From Rhyzopertha dominica (lineage: Eukaryota > Arthropoda > Insecta > Coleoptera > Bostrichidae): DNA of 64,000 bases. Below are positions 1 to 11,721 of this stretch, in pieces; within the stretch, counting starts at the first letter, position 1; each line of letters opens with the position of its first letter. The notes beneath the pieces were generated by a model. That model was not told where the DNA came from. It saw only the letters and a list, made by a program, of their open reading frames with translations, and did no database searches. The stretch lies in contig QCXZ01000137.1 in NCBI GenBank assembly GCA_025024175.1, positions 70,122,680 through 70,186,679 on the forward strand. The letters are read 5' to 3'. The translations under genes were made by a program, and so were the position numbers.

Positions 1-2329
1 ACGCATTGTGATAATTTTATTACATAAAGAAAATGAAAATTTAACTCAACTGTTTTGTATACCTATGATTTTAAATCTATAGTATCCACCCAAGCAAATA
101 GTTTATACACCTCAAGACGGATTTATTTTATGTAGGTGTTAGAGGTTGCTAGATCTATAATGATCTTGTTCTCAAAATGTTTCGAATATGGTAATAACAT
201 TGATTATTCCAACGCAAGTTCGTAAATAATTATTTGTTAGCTGCATTCTTTATGTAACAGGCATGTCTTTAGTTTCAATAGAACCCAACAGCAAGTTAGT
301 TAAAACATAAAAGTAGATAGAGTAAATGACAGAATGCGTAGTTTCAATTGCCCGTAAGTTATAAAATTACTTTGTACAACAGAATTTCGATAGCAAAAGC
401 GCGCTTACGGCTTACTGAGCGAACATTTTAGTTGTCAACTCCAACAAAGGGAGGAGTTCATTGTGATATAAAACGAATTCTATGAACGATACTTGGCCGA
501 GTAATGAGATATGGGCTCCCTCCCGATAAAAATGTTAAAAAAAATGATCACATTTTACCCATGGCCAATTTTTTTTCGATATTCAAATATGAAATCAAAG
601 TACGAAATCAGAGTTGTGGCTGCCACAATCTGACGTAGCCTGCGTACATTTTCAATTTCGTTTTAAACACTGAAAGCGGACTGTAGTAGTTCGTTTCTGT
701 TCACGTCCTTAATGAGACTATTAGTCTTCAGAAGTAATTAATTAAAGGCACCTGCTCGACTCGATGCTCTTTTGTTCTAGACAATCCGACCGTTCGTAAA
801 ACCATCACATCTTGAATGGACGCACCTACAAATCTCAGCTTTTAGATTAGTTAACAGGTCTGTTTCTTGAATAACAGCGTGACGCAAATGTTAGAAACAG
901 AATTTATAACTGTGCTATTAAATGTCTTTTAAACAAATTTCCGGACAAGTCAATTTCGTTTCTTAGTGTCATATTTTAACGCGCAAAGTAGTATTATGCC
1001 GTCAATGATTTATAAGTACCGAAGCTTTAATCAATTTTTTAAATGCCAATTTTATATATTTTTCTTTTGGTTTTTGACAGTCCATTCTATTGCCTAAATG
1101 TAGGTATAAAAGATGTTATTTTAACTAACTAATTTTACTGAGAAAAATTCTTGTTCGCTTTGCAAATTCTATGCATATTTCAAATTAAAGTAGACTGATT
1201 TCGGTATGGTATTGTCCTAATTCATAAATTAAAACGAACTGTTAAATTATCCTAAAACAAGCAAATTAACTTTTGTTTGGCATTCTTAAGCATATATAGA
1301 TTTTTTAATTTTGAATAAACAGAAACACATGTAAGAATTAGTTGGATTGAGGCTTTATGTTATGTTGGGTTTTCCTTAACTAACATGAGTTAGATTGTTA
1401 AATTAATAAAATACGCTTACTAGATTGGAAGCATTTTATGATCATTAGATTATTTTAGAATGCACGGATAAATTTAAATCGATTTTCTCAGAAACGTCTC
1501 ATTTTAGAGACATATTATAAGTATAACTTTTTCAAAGCACATCAGCTACTTAAACAAATGCCAAAATCGTTTATAAATTACAAAATATGAAACAATACTC
1601 AATAAGCATTAATGTATGGAACTTCAGAAGTTCTCGTTTTTCTTATTCTTTTATGTACTACCTAAAGCTCTGCAGTTTCTCAAAACGTTTTTGTGATTTA
1701 CCCTTTTACATTTAATTGTAAATGACGTAAGTAAATATCTGCTAACTCAGAGCAGTAATCATCACGACCTTGCCTGGTAAACTGCAGAATTTTTCAGTAT
1801 NACGCGAACCTAGCATAACTACTCGCAATAAGCGCAATAAAATGTTAATAAACTTCCACGGAGCTGTAGTACGACTAAGATACTAACTGAAATAATAGTT
1901 CAACTCGTCTAACACTTTTACAACCCTGCTGTTCTATTTACCATTCATTTGCGGACATTTATGTTTGCGCCAAGTGCAATGTTTTATATTTTTCAATCCT
2001 CAGGTATTTATTTGAATTTTTATGCAATAAGGCATGTTGCCCTGTATACCCACTTTATCTTATAAAATTACGTACGCGACTTGTAGAATTACAGGGTGTT
2101 TATAAATATTAATTATAGTTATGGTGGTAGTCTTTGTTTTTTTATATAACAGGTCTACTAGGAAACCCATGAAGTTTTTTACATTTGTGTGAGCTATATA
2201 GTAAAAATGGCTTCTCCCATGAGAATGCTCATTGTATTGTGTGGCTAGTGGGTAACAGAAATCAAATCACTAATTACTATACAGCGAAGTTTGATTTTGA
2301 GACAGACATATTAAATTCAAAAAATTAAT
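1..2329. other. AT-rich stretch without recognisable gene
   Basis: No exon, RNA gene or transposase motif was recognised here. If the receptor's 5' exons lie further upstream, this is probably intron of that gene. A possible transposon end (CAGGGTGTTTATAAATATT) begins near 2092 and may pair with 3464-3484. Confidence 0.4.
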
Positions 2330-3420
2330 TCGTTGAAAAGATCCACTTTTGGGCAAGATATGTAGACGTCATGTTTTGTACTTGGCCAGTACCGATAGAA
2401 CCTTAGAGTAATCCCTAAATTACATAAACAAAATTAATAAGCAGATACAATTCACCATTAGAAGAGAAACAGACAACATATTAATCTTTTTAGATCTCAC
2501 CACAACCAAACATTCAGGAAAACTAAATTTCAGCATATATAGAAAACCGACAATGACAGATACTTAAATTCATACACGATCTAAACAGTCTACAAACATT
2601 AAATTGTCGCCTTTCTATAGTTTACTTCATAGACGTTTAACAACGCGGATTATGACAATGAATTAAACATTATAGAGCAATTAGTGTTCAGTAATGGCTT
2701 TGATCCCACTATGATAGATAAGATGCTAAAGAAAAAATTCACATTAATTTTATCTCAATTTTATTCTAAATCCTATTCAAAAACAGAAAAATGTTGGTAG
2801 TCTATAAATTATAGAGGGAACATTAGTGACAGAATTGCAAAATATCTTACAAATAAAAACAAAAGTTTCATCCCCGTCAACGAAAATAACCTATAAATGC
2901 AGTTAAGTCAACAATAAAGAAAATACAGAGAGAACTAGAAAAGTGGCGTGTATGAAATCAAATGTCGATTGTAATGTTTATTATATAGGCTGTACTGACC
3001 GCAGTTTCAAACTCAGAATAATTAAACACAAAAATTCTATAACAAAAAAAAATTGTAATTTAACATGACTTTTAAAAACATTGCACAAAAATTTAACCAC
3101 ACGCAACGAAAATATTTTTAGGATTTTACATAGCGTACAAAAACGTGTATACGTTTAAAACATTCAGAACAATTACATATAACCAAAGCATTAAACGATC
3201 CCCATAGACAAATCTCTAACGTCGAGTTGGAATTTGCAAATCCATTCATAAATTCGAACATAAAATACAAAATACCTCTAACTTCAAGTATAAATTGTTG
3301 CACTTGACGATAAGCGTCAGTTTTGTCTACAAGCTGTTTGACAAGGGCCTAGAAGGCCGAAACATATACGTGTAAAAGTGTTTTACTGAATATACATTTT
3401 GTAACATATCAAGTGTCATT
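2330..3420 (+). pseudogene. Penelope-like retroelement remnant (RT plus GIY-YIG)
   Basis: Translation in shifting frames gives the order expected for a Penelope-like element. Around 2345-2392 FWARYVDVMFCTW matches the RT catalytic motif C (normally YVDD, one D lost). Around 2445-2570 there is FLDLT followed by FSIYRKPTMTDT, the conserved RT tail. At 2945-3035 VYEIKC is followed after a frameshift by NVYYIGCTDRSFKLR, which is the GIY-YIG nuclease motif with its downstream Arg. A GGCC-TAGAA-GGCC hairpin followed by GAAAC at 3346-3363 resembles stem II and the GAAA core of the hammerhead in Penelope terminal repeats. Stops and frameshifts throughout show the copy is dead. The family assignment is firm; the exact ends are not. 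Confidence 0.75.
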
Positions 3421-5034
3421 TTTTCCTAATAATACAATTAATACTTAATTTTGAAATCAGGGTTAACATTTATGGACATCCTGTGTATTTTCATGGTATT
3501 GCTGCCAATTAAAAATCAAGCAACAATAATGAAACGAATTTATTAATGAAATAAAACCAAGTTTTATTATACATGCTTTCCAAAAATTATGTGTGCAGTG
3601 TTAAAATAATCTTGCGCATTTCCTGCATAGTTTTGATTTCATACTAACAGTCCTAGTGGATGAATAGCGACCGTCAAAGAACTTCATTCATTGTGTTCAT
3701 ATAGCGCTAAAAGTTTGTCATTCAAGAAGTTGTGCTGCCAAGATGAAAGCCAAAGCTCAGCAATATATATCGCTGCCATCCAACGAAAGTGAAACTTCAC
3801 CGCCCACAGTTTAGTCATCTGGCGTTGAAGTTATTGCTACAAGATAAAGTTTTAATGGAGCTTCCGTAACAGAGAAAAAGTTGCGTTACGATCTGCGAAT
3901 CAATCAGAGAAAGTTATTTGGTGCCAGCGTTTGTGACTAAATAGCCCAAGACACCCTCTATACAAGAGCATTGTAGTTTATTCCGTTTATAGACCGACAG
4001 TTTCCTCCAGAGATTTAAGGGCCTATTAATATTTCCAGATACCTGGCGATTGTTCATCCCCTCCATCCCAGGATGTCCCAGACCTATTCGTTGGTTGCCA
4101 TTTGTTTCATATGGATAGCCAGCATGATGTGTGCGTTTCCGTGTCTGTTGTATTCTAAAACGATCAGCTACAGGTAAGACTGCCTTGCAAACGTTGTTCA
4201 CTGCGTAGAAAGCAAATGTGTACGCTTTGTTTTCATCTTTGGGACAGCTCTTATTAAAGTAAATGGAAAAATTGTGTTTTGCTCTGCATGGGACTCAGGG
4301 TATACCAATCCTTTTCTTTTATAGTAGTTAACGTGTGTGGAAACGGTAAAATCGCATTAAAATGCATTGGCCTAGGTTGGTGCAATCCCTTAGAGGTTGC
4401 AGTTGTTTTCAACGTATTAATCTCAGTAGATACTCGAGTCAGTTTGTTCTCCAATTCAATTCATACAGTTCAGTGCCTTACAAAAAGCGGGTTACGTAGA
4501 ATTTCACACATTTCCCAAGCAGCTAATTTCCGCGTTCACTTGCTTTAGAACGAATTTTTTTCATCACCGATAAAGTAACACATTAAAATCAAATTGTTAA
4601 AATGACAAAGATATGTCATCATTTTTTTTTAATAGAACCATATGCGTTACTTTGTGCTATTCGAGCCCTTATTATCTAGGGGATTCAATAATTTTCTGCT
4701 AATTCTAAACTTTGTTAATTCATTAAATGTGGATACCAAAGTCACCTGACGACCTATTTTGTTTTATTTGCATTCATATTTCTATCTATGAACATGCTGA
4801 ATAAATGAAACAATTTTTTCCAGATGTGCCCATCGTGATTGCTTCTATACGAAATTTAACGTCATATGTTTGTCATAGTAACAGACTGTTCTGTATCATA
4901 TATCTCAAAATAAATCTCTCTTTGAATCTTACGTTAAATGTTACAGCGTTTATTGAAATTTTTGCAATAACCCTTTATTTGAATTTAATATGTTACTTTA
5001 TCCACACTCTGTATAAATAATACATTCCATTATG
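3421..5034. other. No recognised gene
   Basis: Several short open frames occur on both strands (for example 3914-4201 minus), but none matches a family I recognise and none has splice context. I see no repeat structure except the possible transposon end near 3464-3484. Confidence 0.35.
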
Positions 5035-6989
5035 CAGGATCGCTACAAAGTATGGAAACACCAGAATTATTCAGGTTCGGTTCGACCGATTCTTCGGAAA
5101 TTGTGCATGGGCCTATGGGTAATTAAAATGCATTTTCTTGATCTTTTTTCAACTCCGGGTCAGCTCTCGTTTCCGACACATAGGCGCAAGTTGCATTTTT
5201 TTAATGGGGATGGGGTCAAAAGGCACATCATTAAAAAGGATATTTTTTCCTAATTTCAAAAATGTATCATACTTGTACAATTCTTTGCTTCGGTATAAAA
5301 ACCATATTCGTTATTGCTAAGTAAGAACAAAAACTCCAGGTGTCTCCATTTTCCTCGTAACTGGTGATAATTTATATTCACTTTGTTAATTGCAATCGCA
5401 ATGCCTCAGTTAACTGAACATGATCGCATCGAAATTTTTATGATGATTGGTTATGGAGACAGAAGTCGAAGTTATTCGGAAGTAGTTGCAATCTACAATA
5501 CAATTCATGAAGGTCGTGAACCAAATGCTAGATCAACAGTTATAAAAATATTGCAACGTTTTGACGAAACGGGCCGTGTTAAAATCGTCAAAAACCAGGA
5601 CCTCCAAAGGCTGGTACGGGTGAGGAAAGTAGCTTGAATGTTCTTTTAGATGTGCAAGAGAATCCCAAGTGTTCCGTACAACAGTGTGTTCTCACTCACC
5701 ATATTAGCAGAAGGTCTGTTCAGATAATTTTGAAAAAAAATTCATTTATACAAAATTTATTTATTACAAGAACTGAGCGAAGATGATTTCGATCGTAGGA
5801 TATAATTTTGCGAAGCTGCTGTGAACATGATAGACGAATATATAAACATTTTAAATTAGATTATGTTGTCTAATAAGCGACTTTTTGCCTCAATGGTAAT
5901 GTGAATAGACATAATTGCAGATATCGGTCGGACACAAATCCACGTTGTATGGAACAAGTCCACACACAACACCCTCAGAAAGTGAATGTCTAGTGTGGTG
6001 TTACCGGTGAGTACATTATTGTGCCTTTTTTCATTGATGGAAATTTGAATGCGGTCAAGTATTTACAGCTTTTGCACGAACACATTATACCAGAACTTAT
6101 TCGCCTATTCCCTAATTGTGAAATGCCGCGCGTCCTCCTGAACAGATATGGTTTCAGCAAGATGGTGCACCACCCCATTTTGCAGTCAACGTTCGTGGAT
6201 ATTTGAATGCGATATTTCCAGACAGATGGGTTTGTAGGCGCGGAGCGATAGAATGCACAACATGTTCCCCTAATCTGACGCCGCTTAATTTTCTCCTGTG
6301 GGGGTATCTGAAAAATCGTGTTTATGCTGATAGACCACACAATGCAAAAGATTTAAAAGGACGAATCAGCGCAGAAATTCAGAAAGAAAGAAAGAATTCA
6401 GAACTTACCTCCAAATATGCTACAAAGAACATTAGAAAATTTTTACTCAAGACTGCATTACTGCCAGGAAGTAAAAGGGGAACATTTTGAGCATTTTATG
6501 TAATGTAACTGTGAAAAAATACTGCATTTTTTACGGAAGCATGTTTTTCTTTTTTTACTTTTAGGGTTCTCGATTCGCAATAAATTGATCAAACTAGGCG
6601 AAAATTATCACCAGTCAAGGAAAAATGGTAATACCTGGTTTTTTTGCCTATTTTAGCGCTAAAGAAGATTGTTTTAATTCTTTTCGTACTTTGTCAGGCT
6701 CAATTCTTGTATTTACACTTTTCTCAACTTAGAAGCTGTAAATTGTACAAGTGTGGTACTTTTTTGAAATCAGGAAAAAATATCCTTTTCAATGATGTGC
6801 CCTTTGACCCCCTTCCCATAAAAAAATGTAACTTGCGCCCATATCTCGGAAACGAGAGCTGACACGGAGTTGAAAAAATTCCAGAAAATGCTTTTTAATT
6901 ACCCATAGGTCCAAGCACAATTATTTCAGAAAAATCATTCGAACAGAACCTGAAATATCCTGACGATTCCATACTTTGTAACGACCCCG
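5035..6989 (+). mobile_element. Mariner-type element with ~350-bp terminal inverted repeats
   Basis: The two ends are inverted copies of each other. CAGGATCGCTACAAAGTATG at the left matches CGGGGTCGTTACAAAGTATG on the complement of the right end. The similarity continues inward for about 350 bp to a shared TGGTGATAATT block (about 5364-5374 and 6602-6612). The right flank is TA (6990-6991) and the left TG, consistent with a TA duplication with one mutated copy. The interior carries a broken transposase gene. Such long inverted ends are unusual for classic mariner, which has ends of about 30 bp. Confidence 0.8.
5401..6490 (+). pseudogene. Mariner-type (DD41D-like) transposase, broken
   Basis: The N-terminal frame from 5401 (MPQLTEHDRIEIF) reads as a helix-turn-helix segment including ARSTVIKILQRFDETGRVK. 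Its frame ends at 5637. Later segments in other frames give YGFSKMVHHPILQ, a decayed form of the usual QQDGAPPH motif, and then NLTPLNFLLWGYLKNRVYADRP near 6272-6340, the third catalytic block in which both expected Asp residues have become Asn. Aligned by eye, 41 residues separate the second and third catalytic positions. Several frameshifts and the lost acidic residues mean it cannot be active. It lies centrally inside the inverted repeats at 5035-6989. Confidence 0.8.
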
Positions 6990-6991
6990 TA

Positions 6992-7589
6992 TATGCACTG
7001 CCACTTCCATTGTATCATTGTCACGGCTAAGGTTTACTACAAGAGAATACAAGGAAGCCTTTGTCGTAAAAAGGTGTCTTGAGGGTAACTTTAATTGAAC
7101 TACTCCCTGGTTGACATTAGCGGTCTCAACGGCTATCTTGATGCAAACTTTGGCAAACTCCATTTTAAGGTCGACGAACTTCCTGTATCATTCACGGAAT
7201 ATCTGCGGGCTGTCATCTCATGCATTATTAAAACGTTACGTTGACATTGTTGAAAGCTGGCGCCGCAAGCAAAATTATGATTACATTATTAACTGCATGC
7301 ACTGGTATTGTCAAAAACTTTCGCCATGCGTTGCAATTTTTATACCATTAGCGCATTTAGCTCATGTGCATCGAGTGAATTTTAAACGACCGTATTGGAA
7401 AAGTGTCCATTTCCACACAATGTACAATAAATCAGTGTCACATGCATGTGCGATGACATTTTGCTTCAGGGAAGGTGTAATCAAATAGCTGAGGAATAAA
7501 ATTGGAAAGTTTTAATGTAAAACCACAATTGGAAACTGAACTAATGGAATGCCATGTATAAAATTAAATTCATACTATGGTATTTGCAG
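6992..7589. other. No recognised gene
   Basis: A 125-residue open frame (7111-7488, plus) has no recognisable domain and no splice or homology support. I treat it as chance. Confidence 0.35.
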
Positions 7590-7744
7590 TATTAGTACCG
7601 GAATAGGATTTTTCATCGCCGCCGGTTCGCAGCCGACTGTTTTGTCGCCAGACTGATAAGTAAAGAATATTTACGGCAGAAATTTTAAAGCAACTGTAAT
7701 GGAAAAAAGTTTCATTGAAGTAAGAAGTAAATTAAAATGCATGT

Positions 7745-7848
7745 CTATGCTGTGCTGTCTACACCTCAACCAACTGCAGATAGTACTATTTCGCTGTCAT
7801 TACAGCTCATCAGTGCAGTTTAGGTCTAGTGTAGACAACACGGCATAG
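7745..7848. other. Pre-miRNA-like hairpin inside the element
   Basis: CTATGCTGTGCTGTCTACAC (7745-7764) pairs with GTGTAGACAACACGGCATAG (7829-7848) at 18 of 20 positions. A second inner pair AACTGCA (7772-7778) / TGCAGTT (7814-7820) extends the stem. The length of about 104 nt and the bulged stem resemble a microRNA precursor, but expression is unknown. Confidence 0.45.
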
Positions 7849-7909
7849 AACTGGTTTTGCTTATATACCAAAGCAATGGTATGATGAAAGTAAGAATTTA
7901 GGATGACAA

Positions 7910-7944
7910 TGTCATCATGTCAGCATTACACTGACATGATGACA
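7910..7944. repeat. Perfect 14-bp stem hairpin, copy 1
   Basis: TGTCATCATGTCAG and CTGACATGATGACA are exact reverse complements separated by CATTACA. A related, partly decayed copy with the same loop lies at 42153-42186. Confidence 0.7.
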
Positions 7945-8639
7945 AAGCCACCTAAGAAGTAAATTTTTGAGTTTCACTCATTTCTTTGACGGAACCGTAA
8001 CATACAGAATTTCTGTATAAAAAATTCAGCAATTCTATAACAGAAATTACACTATTTTAGTGATGTAGGTATTCAATATACAAAACTTTTTAGGGTAGCT
8101 AATGCCTCTTTCTTCACTAATGGGCACACGCCTTGACATAGATTAATGTTTGGGGAAAAAACTTATTACGGCCTAATATTGTAACACTGCAGGATAGTAC
8201 GAGTACTTTTAGCACGTCCTATTCACAAATCCGACTAACATTCCGAAAAAATAAAATAGGGAAAAGAGTTTCATTTCATTTAAATCCTCATCCAGATTTT
8301 CTGTGACACAGACGTTTTTGTTACTTTTTGTTTTACTTTCTGATTTCTGTAAATTTATTAAAATTATTTTAAAAGCAGTGGAAAAGCGCACTAAAGCGAC
8401 AAAAAAATTTATACAAAAATTTATAATACAGAATCAGATTGAATAATATTTGCAAATCTTATATTATAATGAAGGTTATTATGGTTTTTTTTACTATTCA
8501 GCAGCTAGGTACTCCCGATAATACCTAAGGTAGGTACAAAAAAAAATTCTTTTAGAAAAATTTATTTATAATACACAAATTAGTCCCTTGGCAGCTTACT
8601 TTCTCAAAAAAAAACAAATTTTTGTCATGAATATTATCA

Positions 8640-8765
8640 GTTTGGCGTCGAAACAGTCGACTGCCAAACGGCCGGCTTCGAAATGGTCCGGCTGCGAAAA
8701 GGACTGGCTTCGAAACGGCCGGCTACGAATCGGCGGCTGCGAATCGGCGACCGCGAATTGGTCCT
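8640..8765 (+). repeat. GC-rich subterminal tandem repeat (CGGCTGCGAA-type)
   Basis: About eight imperfect units of roughly 12-16 bp read CGGCTTCGAAA, CGGCTGCGAAA, CGGCTACGAAT, CGGCTGCGAAT and so on. They form the right subterminal block of the element at 7590-8780 and stand out from the AT-rich surroundings. Confidence 0.75.
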
Positions 8766-8780
8766 AGACCCTATTAGTAC

Positions 8781-10357
8781 GCGAGGTAATAGGATATTGT
8801 TTGTGTAAACTTAACATGTTAAGCCAATATAAAATACATTTTGTTTGTTCTACACAACATTAGAATTTTGCATTACGATATAAAAAGTTATTAATAAAAA
8901 ACACGTAAGAAAAGAAAGTTTGGCAAATATGCAAAGAAAATTTTTAATGTTCAATAGGATTTAATACTAACAAAATAATAAATTCTGCCTTCAAACTCGG
9001 GCAAGAGATTTTTACAGTAAAACAGAGTAGAAATAGAGGACGTCGACCAATTATGCATATCCATCTCATAATAGTTCTGCAGTTATTTGAAAATCGTCAA
9101 AACACAATCAATGATTACCTCTCGAAAAAAATTGCCACAGATAAAGTTCAAAAGACAAATTAAAAGCTACACAACGAACAAAATAAATATAAATGTGTAC
9201 AAGACGGTGCATGCTTCAGAATCCTTAAGATAAAGTTATTCACGATGGAGCCTACACTTTTACAGAAAGGCAAAACAGACAGACATTTATACGTGCCACA
9301 TACCACCGTCCGAAAGAAAACCAAACTACCAAATCGAGGTTTTTCTGTTAGGGCTTAACACATTTCATTAAAACAAGGAATTATCATCTTAAACTCAGCA
9401 CTAGTAGAAAAGAGCTGCAGTTATAGCAATAATAATATAATAATAGTAATAACCTAGCTAAAATGTTGCGTTCTTATAATATACAATACATTTAGAAAGT
9501 GTTTGTGCAAATACAATTATTATTCGTTCTTGCAAAACTGTTACATAAGCCAGACTAAAAGAAAAGAAGGTAGGTACAAAATACATGATTGAAAAAGATA
9601 CATAAATCTTTCGTTGGTGGACATTTATATTAAACTAGACGCATGGATGACTTTCACAAAGCAATACTTTAATTAAAAATTCAGATTTCATGAAATTCTT
9701 TTAACTTTAATAGAGACTGATAATGGAAATTAAGAACTGGGTCATATTTAGAACGCAATTTTAGAGTATTCTTTGATCAAGCAGGTGTGTTCTTGATAGT
9801 TTACATTTTATCAGATTATCACGTTGGTTCTCTGACGTCTCGCTTTTTTGGTGATTTGTTTATTTACTTTAAAGAAATTTTCAGCCATTTCTTGGACAAA
9901 GATTGCAGGAGTAATCGGAACGTTAGTTAAATATTTTTTGATCATTATTTTGATTAGTGATTATTTTTGTTTCCGAAAACCTGCACATATATAGAAAATA
10001 TTCCAAAGATGCAACATGTTATTGTGTGATTATGTGGAACCTGAATTCCATTACATTAATCCACTTCATATTTATCACCGCCCCGCAATATTTAATCCCA
10101 TCCAACTTAGTGTTTAGCCGCGGAATCGTCTGAACAAAATCGCTTTTCGCTCAATAACTGTTCGCCAGCGATAAAGCCAATAAATTCCTCCCAAGTCTAG
10201 ATGGTTTACGGCTTCACCGGCAAATGACGGTAAAGATTCGCGGTACGTATTTGCTTTCTTAAATGAATCACGAATGAAATGCTATAAAATTAAGTCAATG
10301 ATGGCATTACTTCCGACTCGCCATTTACCGAAACTATATTCGATTTTATGTTTGCAG
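8781..10357. other. No recognised gene
   Basis: AT-rich sequence with no exon, repeat or RNA gene I can support. It probably belongs to the intron upstream of the receptor exon at 10358. Confidence 0.35.
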
Positions 10358-10435
10358 GTCGCTAGGTATGGTCCGCACTGTGTGCATCCTGGTGTGGCCT
10401 GACGGAAGGCCTCCAGATTCGCAGATGGACTTTGC
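10358..10435 (+). CDS. TkR86C: TkR86C exon: extracellular loop 2
   Basis: The acceptor TTTGCAG precedes 10358 and the donor GTAAGT follows at 10436. The frame reads SLGMVRTVCILVWPDG then RPPDSQMDFA, ending two bases into an Ala codon. The next exon supplies G, giving DFA-YQVMF without a break. It contains the conserved loop-2 Cys (disulphide to the top of TM3 in this family) and the WPDG motif of tachykinin receptors. The exon is only 78 bp, so ORF callers miss it. Confidence 0.85.
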
Positions 10436-11111
10436 GTAAGTAAAATGCAGAGTGCGAGTTGCTAACTTCTGAGAGTAAGCAGGGTGTTTTTTCTACAGTA
10501 TGGAAGTGTGATAAATAGTCTTTTGAGATTCATTGTACATGCCTTTCGCTCATAAGATTCTTGGTTTAATTTCATTAACATTATACACATAGGCGTACCC
10601 AGCTTTTCGTCTAAGGGGGGCAAAGCAGGAATTTCCCTTACTGAATAATTCAACATAAATAACAATATCATGAAAAATAAGTATTTATTTCATAAACAGT
10701 CTTCGATGATTTTCTGCAAGGTAACTTAAAACATCTTCTGTGNAGACCCAGGTTTTTTATGCTTTTTATATATACTGATCTTCAAAAGCTCGTTTATTCC
10801 TAACTCAATTATTGATGATCTCAGTTAGGCGATATTTAGCGCATTCAGTTGCATGTCTATCACGTTTAATAAAAGATGAGTGGATACATTTTATTTGGAA
10901 GAATAAAGATCCGTGATCCACATAATGTATAGTAATTTCAAACGAAGTACTAAAGAAATATAAATTTTGCCTTAAGCATCTACTAACAGAACCACGTTTT
11001 ATGATTTGGAACTCGCACACATCAAATATTAATTAATTAACCAAAGCGCTTTTTAGTTCAGATTTCGCATTAGAAGCTTCAGAAATATAGGTTAGGAGTG
11101 AATAGGTAGCG
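10436..11111 (+). other. Start of 21-kb receptor intron
   Basis: Intronic sequence (10436-31699 in total). No gene is seen here. A phrase near 10589-10620 (GGCGTACCCAGCTTTTCG) resembles a common insect transposon end, but a partner end was not found. Confidence 0.4.
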
Positions 11112-11721
11112 ATAGTTTGTGATTTGAAAGTTGAGCCTCACGTCACGATTTCGCGAATCAAGCACCGACAACTAATTTTATTGTTGTGCCCTTCGTACTT
11201 GCGTTGCTTATATGTAGTGAAATTTAGGACGTATGTCTCCTGCGGATTAGACATACGTGCCCGACTTTCTCTCTTTCTAATAGTAACTGTCATGATGTAG
11301 ATGCTGCGCGAACGTATGTCGCCAACTAATGTCATCATTGACATTTCATCAGTGGCGTTACATTATTACTTGTTGTGAGTGCCTCGTGGTTTATCTTGTG
11401 ATTTTGCAAACTTTGTATTGAACCTTTAGTGAGTGTAGTTTATACCAAAAGAGCTTGTGTGTGTTGGCGTACATATAATTAGTGTCTACTGTGTCACGAA
11501 TTTATTTTATTTTATGCATAATTTTTTAAATAGCAGGAAATTTTTCGAGTCTTATTTCATGTTTGTCGATGTTTGTAGTCTTTATGGAAGCGCACATTAT
11601 GTATAATTTGTAGCCCGCTAAATAGCACGCCACTGAAAATATCTGACAGCGGCTTTCAATCCACTTGAACCATACACTTTAGATTTATGACGTGAGGCTC
11701 AACTTTCAAATCACAAACTAT
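11112..11721. mobile_element. MITE with 34-bp terminal inverted repeats
   Basis: ATAGTTTGTGATTTGAAAGT and onward at 11112-11145 is matched exactly, inverted, at 11688-11721. The element is about 610 bp with no transposase. A minus-strand open frame inside (11138-11344) has no domain. Target duplication is unclear. Confidence 0.75.

Larger units (their letters stand above)
7590..8780. mobile_element. Non-autonomous DNA transposon with 9-bp target duplication
   Basis: The direct repeat TATTAGTAC occurs at 7590-7598 and 8772-8780. Just inside are inverted ends: CGGAATAGGATT at 7599 pairs with the complement of the right end, GGGTCTAGGACC. Both ends continue into GC-rich subterminal repeats built on CGGCTGCGAA. 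These run at 7617-7660 on one side and 8634-8765 on the other, and both share the inner block TATCAGT-TGGCG. There is no coding capacity. A 9-bp duplication (or 8, depending on where the ends are placed) with long repetitive ends points to a Mutator/MULE-like or hAT-like superfamily. The superfamily is inference; the element boundaries are well supported. Confidence 0.75.

Noticed and set aside
7111..7488. 125-codon open frame, plus strand
   Set aside because: No domain, no splice sites, Cys/His-rich composition typical of chance translation; it overlaps no recognisable element.
1..10357. Search for receptor exons encoding the N-terminus to TM4
   Set aside because: No NLxxAD, DRY or matching splice-flanked segment was recognised by eye. 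They probably lie upstream of the window; a profile search would be decisive.
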